Below are positions 9,224 through 16,635 of a stretch of DNA of 26,076 bases, one piece after another. Source of the DNA: JABMQB01 sp964408795 (GTDB taxonomy: Bacteria; Bacteroidota; Bacteroidia; Bacteroidales; Prolixibacteraceae); contig CAYPAW010000033.1 in the NCBI GenBank assembly GCA_964408795.1, forward strand, positions 1-26,076, written 5' to 3'. Every line of letters starts with the position of its first letter. Position 1 is the first letter of the stretch. A program made the translations under genes and the position numbers. The notes beneath the pieces were generated by a model. That model made no database searches. It was not told where the DNA came from and worked only from the letters and a program-made list of their open reading frames with translations.

Positions 9224-10780
9224 TTAGTTTAAAACAATTTTCCGGACAAATCCTTCCTGATCCAGGGATTGAACGAAATATACACCCCGGGGTAAATGGC
9301 TTACATCGATCCAATTGTTTTCAGCATCTATTCTTTTCGATTTTACCAGGGTTCCTGTGATGTGGTATAATGCAAACTTGTGTGGCTGATCTGCAGCGAT
9401 GTAAATTTTCGTACTTGCCGGATTCGGATATACGTAAAAACCTGTTTTCCCCGGGGGGAACCGATCAGCAGAAGTAGCGGGTATTCCCTGCATAAAGAGA
9501 TCGTACCATATGCGCACTCCACAGTCAAGTTCCAGTCTTCCCGACTGAATTTCTGAAGTTCCGGGTTTCACGTTAACATAAAGAAGAAAGTCATCATCGA
9601 TGGTTCCCGTTTCGGGAGCGGCAATAACCATTTTTGCCTTTGTTTCGATATCTCCGGGAGTAAAATCATAGGGGATATCCACCGTATAATTTCCGTTTCC
9701 GTCGTTGGCTTTCACCCCTCCTTCGGGCAACAGACTAATTCGTTTTGTTTCCTCTTCCTCCCGGTCGTTGATGATCACAAAATCCCCCAGACGACCACTG
9801 GTTTTCAGGTGAATGGAAACCAGGGAATCTTTCCCTGTTTCCGCCTGTATGATGTTGTTTTCGTTGCTGTATTCCCCGTTGTTGTTAATTCCGGCCTCCG
9901 GTTCAACCCACATGGGCATTTGGTATGAAACGGAAAAATTATCAAAAACAAGAATGGGGTCCATGCTGCTTTCCGTAATCTGGGTTCCGGTACCTGTAGT
10001 CTTCAAATAAAAATAGACATTCTCATTTGCAAATCGGGTTACAGATATCCCGGCTGCTTCAGCGACCCTGACGATCTTCTTTCCGCTTCCGCTGATATAG
10101 AAATCGGAGATTTCCGCGACCACACTGTCTTTGTGTCCTATGGCGAGCAGGAAAGCATATGCCGCCGTCAATCCGGTATTTCCTTCATCATAGGTATCTA
10201 CCTCAAAAACAATATCACGATCCGTCACCGACACCCCTTCAAAGCTAAACCTGAATCCATACTCCACCCGTTTAAACTTCCCCGGATAGGCACCAAAAGC
10301 CTGATCATTACCAGTATCATCCAGGTCAAACAAACAGGCTGCCGGGTAAAAGGGAAGATTACGCAATGAATCTTCAGTACCTGCATTTTTTTCTTTGCTT
10401 TTTTGCAGAAGATCCATGACCGTCGCTACATCAGACACCCTTACCGGGTTCCTGTACCCGCCGAAATTGTTGCACTCAAAGTCCTTGTTCTCCACTTGCA
10501 GTCCGTTTTCATCGTATACTTTTACCTCAAGCCCTTTGCGGGTCTGACATTTGGCTATATTCAACGTGAACGATGTCTGGGTTTCATCGTCATAGACCCA
10601 ATAACTGCTGTCGCTCGATGTATTGAAATGTACCTGTAAGGTTCCTATACCCTGCAAGGTATCCACTGTCAGGACCTGGCCAATTACCTCACTTGAAGTG
10701 AATTTAAACTGGGAAAAAACAGGGTAGGCAAGGATGAAAAAGCCTGTTGCGATCCATATTCTGATTCCAATGGTTTTCAT
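9224..10780 (-). CDS. Secreted T9SS-cargo protein of unknown function
   Basis: I do not recognise the body of this protein. With the start at 10780 (MKTIGIRIWIATGFFILAYPVFSQ) it has a good Sec signal peptide and 518 residues. An upstream in-frame ATG at 10849 would add 23 polar residues ahead of the signal and is less likely. The mature part looks beta-rich and Asp/Gly/Asn-rich, as in surface sandwich domains. Segments such as ACLFDLDDTGNDQAFGAYPG and DPILVFDNFSVSY suggest ligand-binding jelly-roll folds, which is inference. The last 70 residues (FYVYPNPASTKIYI... to RKIVLN) are a type A T9SS sorting domain, so it is exported across the outer membrane and probably anchored. It is convergent with the CotH gene and divergent from the DeoR-led cluster, with no clear operon partner. 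Confidence 0.8.
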   Translation of the reverse strand: MKTIGIRIWIATGFFILAYPVFSQFKFTSSEVIGQVLTVDTLQGIGTLQVHFNTSSDSSYWVYDDETQTSFTLNIAKCQTRKGLEVKVYDENGLQVENKDFECNNFGGYRNPVRVSDVATVMDLLQKSKEKNAGTEDSLRNLPFYPAACLFDLDDTGNDQAFGAYPGKFKRVEYGFRFSFEGVSVTDRDIVFEVDTYDEGNTGLTAAYAFLLAIGHKDSVVAEISDFYISGSGKKIVRVAEAAGISVTRFANENVYFYLKTTGTGTQITESSMDPILVFDNFSVSYQMPMWVEPEAGINNNGEYSNENNIIQAETGKDSLVSIHLKTSGRLGDFVIINDREEEETKRISLLPEGGVKANDGNGNYTVDIPYDFTPGDIETKAKMVIAAPETGTIDDDFLLYVNVKPGTSEIQSGRLELDCGVRIWYDLFMQGIPATSADRFPPGKTGFYVYPNPASTKIYIAADQPHKFALYHITGTLVKSKRIDAENNWIDVSHLPRGVYFVQSLDQEGFVRKIVLN

Positions 10781-10863
10781 TTGATTCTTACGGTTTATTT
10801 TATGGATATTCTTTCTTTCGGATTGATTCATGTTACCTGTTTTTTTCATATGATTAAAGAATT

Positions 10864-10940
10864 AAATTTATAAGGTATCATATGGAACTCGCATGGCTTT
10901 AATCATCATCTTGTGTATAAATATTAACCATGCTCGTTTC
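10864..10940 (+). repeat. Intergenic repeat, copy B (ends CATGCTCGTTTC)
   Basis: It begins AATTTATAAGGTATC and ends ATTAACCATGCTCGTTTC, matching the ends of copies A (1596-1702) and C (11031-11116); the middle differs. It lies between the divergent T9SS-cargo and DeoR genes. Confidence 0.6.
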
Positions 10941-10997
10941 ATACGTTTAAAATTTATAATTGGTCCCATAACTTAATTCCAAATTTAAAAACGTATG
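10940..10997. promoter_or_regulatory. Long imperfect inverted repeat between divergent genes
   Basis: The left arm CATACGTTTAAAATTT (10940-10955) pairs with the right arm AAATTTAAAAACGTATG (10981-10997), with about 25 bases between. It lies between repeat copies B and C in the divergent control region. It could be a regulator site, a transcript hairpin or part of the repeat family; the sequence does not decide. Confidence 0.5.
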
Positions 10998-11030
10998 GAA
11001 CCGCTTTGCTCTCACATGATTGAAGTGTTC

Positions 11031-11116
11031 AATTTATAAGGCATTCCCGATCCCGATAGCTATCGGGATTGGGATCAATCATACTCTTTGAGTGTTAAAA
11101 ATATCATGCTCGTTTT
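11031..11116 (+). repeat. Intergenic repeat, copy C, with a perfect 20-bp palindrome
   Basis: It begins AATTTATAAGGCATTCCC and ends ATATCATGCTCGTTTT, as in copies A and B. The centre holds the perfect palindrome ATCCCGATAGCTATCGGGAT (11050-11069) with further GGGA/TCCC pairing outside it. It ends 138 bp upstream of the DeoR start. Confidence 0.65.
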
Positions 11117-11227
11117 AAAGCGACAAAGCCTCTGACGTATCCATTAAAAAAAAGAGGCAAAATCTTTCATGGCAATGCAAGATACAAAACTTTTGCATTA
11201 TTTCTATTTTTTTCGTTTATTTTCGTA

Positions 11228-11235
11228 TATCTTTG
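11228..11235 (+). promoter_or_regulatory. Candidate -7 element for the DeoR-led operon
   Basis: TATCTTTG is an exact match to the Bacteroidetes -7 consensus TAnnTTTG and lies 19 bp before the start codon. The T-rich stretch upstream has no clear TTTG at the -33 distance. It would produce a very short leader. Confidence 0.5.
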
Positions 11236-11254
11236 TTTTAAAGTCCAATAAAAA

Positions 11255-12028
11255 ATGTTAGCAAATCAACGACGGGTCAAGATTCTGGAACTCATCAGGG
11301 AAGACGGCTCGGCCAAGGTAAACAACCTGGCAAGAATTTTTAAAGTTACGGAAGTAACCATCCGGCAGGACCTTGAAAAGCTTGAGGGGGATGGGTTTAT
11401 AAAGCGGGAACACGGCGGAGCTTATCTGAAAAATGTGGAAGACAGTGTTAGGTCGTTTATTCCGTTGAATAAGGACAATCTCGACAAAAAGCTATGCATA
11501 GGGAAAAAAGCTGCGGAACTGGTTGAGCCCGGGGATACGATCATTCTTGATTCCGGATCGACCGTTACCGAAATAGCCAAGAACCTGACGGGTAAAAGAG
11601 GGATCACCGTGATCACCAATGCCCTGAACATTGCCTTAATGCTGGGGGCTGAACCGGGCATCGAGATGATTGTTACCGGAGGCGAATTCAAGCCTCCCAC
11701 CCTTTCGTTAACCGGGCAGAAAGCAGCCAGCTTTTTTGAAGGCCTCCATGTCGACAAACTTTTCCTGGCAACTGCCGGAATTTCCCTGCGTTCAGGATTA
11801 ACCTATCCGAGTATCAGTGATATCGTGGTCAAAAAAGCCATGATCGATGCTGCCGATGTGACTTACCTGGTGGCTGATTCCACAAAAATCGGGAAAAATG
11901 CCTTTGCCAGCCTTGGAGCTCTTTCGCTGATCGATTACATCATTACCGATCCCGATATTGATCCGGAACATATGCAATTGTTCAGGGACCATGATATTGA
12001 ACTAATCCTGGCTGAAAAAAACAAATAA
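11255..12028 (+). CDS. DeoR-family transcriptional regulator
   Basis: This 257-residue protein has the standard DeoR length. The N-terminal winged helix-turn-helix is clear (RRVKILELIREDGSAKVNNLARIFKVTEVTIRQDL, residues 6-40, then the wing GFIKREHGGA). The C-terminal sensor domain resembles sugar-phosphate-binding ISOCOT folds (LDSGSTVTEIAKNL, ITVITNALNIA, KLFLATAGIS). DeoR proteins usually bind a phosphorylated sugar intermediate. Here the natural inducer would be the product of the FGGY kinase two genes downstream, which is inference. It is the first gene of the cluster, 17 bp before the next start, and is probably its regulator. Confidence 0.95.
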   Translation: MLANQRRVKILELIREDGSAKVNNLARIFKVTEVTIRQDLEKLEGDGFIKREHGGAYLKNVEDSVRSFIPLNKDNLDKKLCIGKKAAELVEPGDTIILDSGSTVTEIAKNLTGKRGITVITNALNIALMLGAEPGIEMIVTGGEFKPPTLSLTGQKAASFFEGLHVDKLFLATAGISLRSGLTYPSISDIVVKKAMIDAADVTYLVADSTKIGKNAFASLGALSLIDYIITDPDIDPEHMQLFRDHDIELILAEKNK

Positions 12029-12045
12029 ACCAAAAAACAAAAACC

Positions 12046-13455
12046 ATGAATCGTATACGTATCGCATTGTTCATTCTGTTCATTTTCCATGCAACATGCC
12101 TTCCGGCGCAACCGGATGCAAAACACCGGATACTCATCCTGACAGATATTGAAAACGAGCCGGATGATGCCGAATCGCTGGTCCGTTTTCTACTCTATTC
12201 AAACCAGTTTGATGTAGAAGGATTGGTTGCCACCACGTCCTGCTGGCAACGGGATAAGATTGCCGACTGGCGGATCCATGAAATTGTAGATGCATATGGC
12301 AAAGTACGGGAGAATCTTTTGCAGCATGAAAACGGATATCCTGCATACACCCATTTAAAAAGTATCATAAAAAAAGGATATCCCGATTTTGGCATGTCCG
12401 CTGTTGGTGAAGGCAAGGACTCGGAAGGTTCGGAATGGATCATCAAAACCGTGGATCAAGAGGATCCCCGTCCCTTATGGGTTCCCATATGGGGGGGTGC
12501 CAACTGTTTGGCCCAGGCACTCTGGAAAGTAAAAAACACCCGTTCCCCCGAAGAGCTGGCCCAATTCATCAGCAAACTGCGTGTGTACACCATTTCCGAT
12601 CAGGATGATTCCGGCCCCTGGATGCGGAATACCTTCAAAGATCTTTTTTACATTGTAAGCCCGGGGTATGCTGAAAATGGAGCCACCGGCTACCATCATG
12701 CAACCTGGATCGGCATATCGGGCGAACGGCATTACCATATCCCAACCGGTGCAGATACATACATTGTTGATAACGATTGGGTAGATAAAAACATCCAGCA
12801 CAACCACGGCCCCCTGGGCGAACAATACCCCGACATTGCCTACATAATGGAAGGCGACACTCCTTCGTTTCTCTATCTTATCAACAACGGACTTGGCTCC
12901 CCGGAACACCCCGATTACGGATCCTGGGGCGGAAGATATGAGCTATACCGGCCTCACACTGAAAACTTTTTCCACGAACCGGAACAACGGGACATATGGA
13001 CCAATGCCAACGATTGGGTCCATGTAGACGGGATCAATTATATCGATTCGTATGCCACCATCTGGCGATGGCGTGAACACTATCAGAATGATTTTGAAGC
13101 AAGAATGGACTGGTGTATAGCATCTTATGAAGAAGCCAACCACCCGCCGATTGCACGACTCACCCACAACAACGCATTGGAAGTCAAAGCGGGAGAAACC
13201 GTGATACTGGACGCTTCACCATCCACAGATCCCGATGAAGACCCGCTTCAATTCGAATGGTTTCATTACCGGGAAGCTGGAACCTATCATGCATTAATGA
13301 ATCCTGCGAACAGCAAAAATTCAGCAATCCGGATCACAACACCCGAAGTCGATAAACCGGAAACAGTCCATTTTATCGTGATGGTTACAGACAATGGAAT
13401 ACCGGTCCTGACCCGGTACCAACGGGTAATAATTAACATATACCCAAATAAATAA
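12046..13455 (+). CDS. Exported DUF1593 (nucleoside-hydrolase-like, Sde182-type) protein, copy 1
   Basis: A 469-residue protein with a signal peptide (residues 1-21, ending LPA) and two domains. Residues 28-300 are the nucleoside-hydrolase-like domain: ILTDIENEPDDAESLVRFLLY at 31-51 carries the acidic cluster (Asp34, Glu38, Asp40, Asp41), VPIWGGANCLAQAL at 146-158 follows, and EGDTPSFLYLI at 269-279 supplies Asp271, a likely counterpart of the C-terminal calcium ligand in true nucleoside hydrolases. Residues about 366-469 form a PKD/Ig-like sandwich (VILDASPSTDPDEDPLQFEW), the Sde182 C-terminal domain. The Sde182 founder was described as cellulose-binding; enzymatic activity for the family is not established to my knowledge. 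It sits second in a sugar-uptake operon, so release of a furanose sugar outside the cytoplasm is a reasonable inference. A related copy closes the operon. Confidence 0.88.
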   Translation: MNRIRIALFILFIFHATCLPAQPDAKHRILILTDIENEPDDAESLVRFLLYSNQFDVEGLVATTSCWQRDKIADWRIHEIVDAYGKVRENLLQHENGYPAYTHLKSIIKKGYPDFGMSAVGEGKDSEGSEWIIKTVDQEDPRPLWVPIWGGANCLAQALWKVKNTRSPEELAQFISKLRVYTISDQDDSGPWMRNTFKDLFYIVSPGYAENGATGYHHATWIGISGERHYHIPTGADTYIVDNDWVDKNIQHNHGPLGEQYPDIAYIMEGDTPSFLYLINNGLGSPEHPDYGSWGGRYELYRPHTENFFHEPEQRDIWTNANDWVHVDGINYIDSYATIWRWREHYQNDFEARMDWCIASYEEANHPPIARLTHNNALEVKAGETVILDASPSTDPDEDPLQFEWFHYREAGTYHALMNPANSKNSAIRITTPEVDKPETVHFIVMVTDNGIPVLTRYQRVIINIYPNK

Positions 13456-13465
13456 AAAAGACAAC

Positions 13466-14962
13466 GTGGATTCAAAAAACCAATTCATTCTTGCGATCGA
13501 CCAGAGCACCTCAGCCTCCAAAGTAATGCTCTTCAATCAAAAAGCTGAACGGGTGAAACGTTTAAGCTATCCCCACAAACAGCATTATCCACGGGAAGGT
13601 TTTGTTGAACACGATGCGGTTGAAATTTACGACAATGTGGTTCAGGGGCTCCGACAAATAATCACAGAAACCCGGATTCCTCTTTCTGATGTTGCCGGGA
13701 TTGCGATCACCAACCAGCGTGAAACTGCCTTGATCTGGGATAAAACCACCGGGCAACCGGTAGCCCATGCGGTGGTCTGGCAATGCCAGCGGGGTGCTGA
13801 TTTTTGCCAGAAACTGCTGAAAGAAGGATTCGCCGCCTCTATACAGGAAAAAACCGGATTGATCATCGACCCCTATTTTTCTGCCAGTAAACTAACCTGG
13901 TTGATGAACAATATTCCCGGGTTGAAAGAAAAAGCTGCCAGGAAAGATCTGTTGCTGGGCACCATGGACAGTTGGCTTCTGTGGAAACTCACCAACGGGA
14001 AAGTGCATGCCACCGATTATTCCAATGCCTGCCGGACCCTTCTTTTCAATATTCATACCCTGGAATGGGACCGGGAGCTGATCGATCTGTTTGGCCTGAA
14101 TGATTTGGTGTTTCCTGATGTGAAATTCAGCGATGAAATTTTCGGGTATACAAATCCGGATATTCTCTTTGATGTATCGTTGCCGATTGCAGGACTGATT
14201 GGCGACTCCCATGGAGCTCTGTTTGGGCACACCTGTTTTGAACCCGGCCTGGGTAAGGTAACCTACGGGACGGGGTCTTCGATTATGATGAATATAGGAA
14301 CTCATCCCTTGCCCCCTCCAGGGGGTCTGGTAACCTCCATCGGATTTGGATGCAACAAAAAAATGGATTACGTCTATGAAGGGAATATACACTGTACCGG
14401 CGACACATTAAACTGGCTGAAAAATGAGCTGGAACTGATCAGCGACATTTCAGAAGCAGAGCCACTGGCAACATCGGTAAAGGACAACAACGGTGTCTAT
14501 CTGGTGCCGGCATTTGTCGGTTTGGGCGCACCCTACTGGGATAACAACGCAAGAGCCACGATATCGGGAATACCCCGCGATACAACCAAAGCCCACGTTG
14601 TTAGGGCTGCCCTTGAGAGCATTGCCTACCAGGTGACAGATATTGTGGATCTGATGGGAAGCCGGGAAGAAATAAACGTAAAAAATTTGCATGTGGATGG
14701 CGGACCCACACAAAATAATTTCCTGATGCAGTTCCAGGCAGACATGATCCGGAGCAACGTAATCCGTTCCGGGATCGAAGAAGTCTCTGCCCTGGGGGCT
14801 GCCTTCCTCGCAGGATTGGCTTTCGGTTTCTGGAAGAATCTCGAAGAAATCAAAAATCTTAAAAAGAAGGATCGAACGTTTAGGCCTGAAATGCCCGCTT
14901 CTGAAACAGAAAAATTGTATGCCGGCTGGAAAAAAGCCGTGGAAAGAACAAGAATGGAATGA
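13466..14962 (+). CDS. FGGY-family carbohydrate kinase, glycerol-kinase-like
   Basis: The 498-residue protein starts with GTG at 13466, 10 bp after the previous stop. It is a full-length FGGY kinase: the N-terminal phosphate loop is LAIDQSTSASKVMLFN, the FGGY signature is YFSASKLTWLMNN (137-149), the catalytic Asp is Asp247 in GDSHGALFGH, and the ATP-side segments are VTYGTGSSIMMN and DGGPTQNNFLMQFQAD. It most resembles glycerol kinase (GITNQRET and VWQCRR-type blocks are kept: Arg85, Glu86, Tyr137). The residues matching glycerol contacts Gln246 and Phe270 of E. coli GlpK are Ser248 and Ser272 here, so a different, larger substrate is likely. Between an isomerase and a transketolase, it probably phosphorylates the ketose made by the isomerase. 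Apulose kinase-type activity is a guess from context. Confidence 0.9.
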   Translation: MDSKNQFILAIDQSTSASKVMLFNQKAERVKRLSYPHKQHYPREGFVEHDAVEIYDNVVQGLRQIITETRIPLSDVAGIAITNQRETALIWDKTTGQPVAHAVVWQCQRGADFCQKLLKEGFAASIQEKTGLIIDPYFSASKLTWLMNNIPGLKEKAARKDLLLGTMDSWLLWKLTNGKVHATDYSNACRTLLFNIHTLEWDRELIDLFGLNDLVFPDVKFSDEIFGYTNPDILFDVSLPIAGLIGDSHGALFGHTCFEPGLGKVTYGTGSSIMMNIGTHPLPPPGGLVTSIGFGCNKKMDYVYEGNIHCTGDTLNWLKNELELISDISEAEPLATSVKDNNGVYLVPAFVGLGAPYWDNNARATISGIPRDTTKAHVVRAALESIAYQVTDIVDLMGSREEINVKNLHVDGGPTQNNFLMQFQADMIRSNVIRSGIEEVSALGAAFLAGLAFGFWKNLEEIKNLKKKDRTFRPEMPASETEKLYAGWKKAVERTRME

Positions 14963-14975
14963 CGATAAATGATGC

Positions 14976-15110
14976 ACTCCGGCATGTATGCCAGGGGTGA
15001 ACAGAAAAAAACAAGGGCTGCGCAACCTGACCAACTTCGGCGTGTATGCCGAGGATGACCAGAAAAAAATAAGAGCTACGCAACCTGACCAACTCCGGCG
15101 TGTATGCCGG
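14976..15110 (+). repeat. Tandem 58-bp intragenic-spacer repeat, 2.3 copies
   Basis: Copy 1 (14976-15033) and copy 2 (15034-15091) have exactly 58 bp each and differ at only a few positions. A third, partial copy occupies 15092-15110. Each starts with a palindromic ACTCCGGCRTGTATGCCGG-type segment and continues through CAGAAAAAAA and CAACCTGACCA. The reading frame of the following isomerase stays open through it, so an automatic start at 14988 would wrongly add repeat-coded residues. A fourth copy lies at 17488-17544. Confidence 0.8.
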
Positions 15111-15143
15111 TTAGAAAATAACAAACAAAAAAAAACAAATACG

Positions 15144-16559
15144 ATGAACCAGAAAAAACAAACATTCGGAGTAATCATTGCAACCCGGAACATTTTTAAT
15201 TACAGATTGGCTGTCGAAGCCCGCAAAAAAGTGCTGCAAAAATTGGACAATATGGGTTTAGGGTATGTCATTCTCCCCGAAAGCGAAACCCCCACAGGAA
15301 ACATTGAAGGGTATGCCGACGCAGTAAAATGTGCAGCCCTGTTTAAAAAGAATGCCGACATCATGGATGGCATACTTGTTATATTGCCAAATTTCGGCGA
15401 TGAACTCGGCGTGGTCAATTCTGTTCAGCTTTCAGGATTGCATGTTCCGGTATTGGTCCAGGCGTGTGATGACGAAAACGATAAGGTAGATGTAAAAAGC
15501 CGGCGGGATGCTTTTTGCGGGAAGCTGTCGGTATGCAATAATTTTTATCAGTATGGGATTCAATTTACGGATACGATCTTTCATACCTACAGCCTGGACA
15601 GCAAAGAATTCACAGCCGATATAACCCGGTTTGCAGCCATCTGCCGGGTTGTCAAAGGGTTGAAAGGCTTGCGTGTAGGAGCCATAGGCACACGTCCCAT
15701 TGGATTTCAGACCATGCGGGTGAGTGAAAAGTTGTTGCAGAAATACGGAATTACCGTAGTTCCGGTTGATCTGTCGGAAATAATAGCTGCTGCCAATAAA
15801 ATGGACGAAAAGAGTCGGCTCGTTAAAGAAAAAGCCGAAGCCATACAGGCCTATGGAAGTTGTTCCTCCGTAGCCTATCACAAGATTACCCGGCAGGCAC
15901 GGTTCGGACTGGCGATAGAACAATGGATGGAGAAAAACCATATGGATATTTCAGCCATCCAATGCTGGGAATCCCTTGAAAAAAATTACGGTTGTGCAGC
16001 CTGCGTCACCATGAGCATGATGGGCGAAAAGGGAATGCCTTCGGCCTGTGAAGTAGACATTGCAGGGGCCATTGCCATGTATGCTCTGCTACTGGCAGCC
16101 TCGCAGCCTTCCGCCCTACTCGATTGGAACAACAACTTTGGCGAAGACCGCAACAAGGTGGTTTGTACCCATTGCAGCAATTATCCGAAATCGTTTTTCC
16201 AAAATGATATTGAAATCGGCAGCCTCGATGTGTTAGGCACTGTACTCGGTAGCGAAGATACTTTCGGGGCCGTGAAAGGCAAAGTGGCTCCCGGCGACAT
16301 GACCTACTTTCGCATTTCCACCGACGATAACCGTGGGGTGATCCGATCATACCTCGGCGAAGGCCGCATAACGGATGATCCGTATGCCATGGATGGAGGC
16401 ATCGCAGTCTGCGAAATACCGAACCTTCAAAAACTAATGAAATACATATGTAAAAATGGCTTTGAACACCATGTGGCCATGGTCCGGGGACATGTGGCAG
16501 ATATACTGGAAGAAGCCATCGGAAATTACATGGGATGGGATCTTTATAAACACGAATAG
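15144..16559 (+). CDS. L-fucose/L-arabinose-isomerase-like sugar isomerase
   Basis: With the start at 15144 (MNQKKQTFGVIIATRN) the protein has 471 residues, shorter than classical FucI (about 590) and close to AraA. The upstream in-frame ATG at 14988 lies in a non-coding repeat and is rejected. The N-terminal half is Rossmann-like (GVIIATRNIF, DGILVILPNFGDELG, VGAIGTRPIGFQTMRVSE). The C-terminal half keeps the expected metal-ligand pattern of the fold: Glu303 (ACEVDIAGAIAMY), Asp327 (ALLDWNNN) and a late histidine cluster (EHHVAMVRGH, 441-450). The reaction would be aldose-ketose isomerisation with a divalent metal. It lies between the kinase and the split transketolase, so its ketose product probably feeds the kinase. 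The substrate is unknown; a branched or unusual pentose is the favoured inference. Confidence 0.85.
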   Translation: MNQKKQTFGVIIATRNIFNYRLAVEARKKVLQKLDNMGLGYVILPESETPTGNIEGYADAVKCAALFKKNADIMDGILVILPNFGDELGVVNSVQLSGLHVPVLVQACDDENDKVDVKSRRDAFCGKLSVCNNFYQYGIQFTDTIFHTYSLDSKEFTADITRFAAICRVVKGLKGLRVGAIGTRPIGFQTMRVSEKLLQKYGITVVPVDLSEIIAAANKMDEKSRLVKEKAEAIQAYGSCSSVAYHKITRQARFGLAIEQWMEKNHMDISAIQCWESLEKNYGCAACVTMSMMGEKGMPSACEVDIAGAIAMYALLLAASQPSALLDWNNNFGEDRNKVVCTHCSNYPKSFFQNDIEIGSLDVLGTVLGSEDTFGAVKGKVAPGDMTYFRISTDDNRGVIRSYLGEGRITDDPYAMDGGIAVCEIPNLQKLMKYICKNGFEHHVAMVRGHVADILEEAIGNYMGWDLYKHE

Positions 16560-16635
16560 AGCAATTAAAATCTTCGTGCCTTTGCGTGTGATTTTTTCTC
16601 GCCAGAGCGCATTGAAAAAACCGAATACAAAATAA

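Noticed and set aside
13466..14962. Calling the FGGY protein glycerol kinase (glpK)
   Set aside because: Two residues matching glycerol contacts are replaced, and no glycerol facilitator or glycerol-3-phosphate dehydrogenase gene is nearby.
14988..15143. An upstream extension of the isomerase reading frame starting at 14988
   Set aside because: The added residues are coded by the tandem 58-bp repeat; the family-like sequence begins at the ATG at 15144.
14450..15193. A long minus-strand frame over the kinase end and the repeat
   Set aside because: It is Phe/Ser/Cys-rich low-complexity translation of antisense and repeat sequence, with no recognisable domain.
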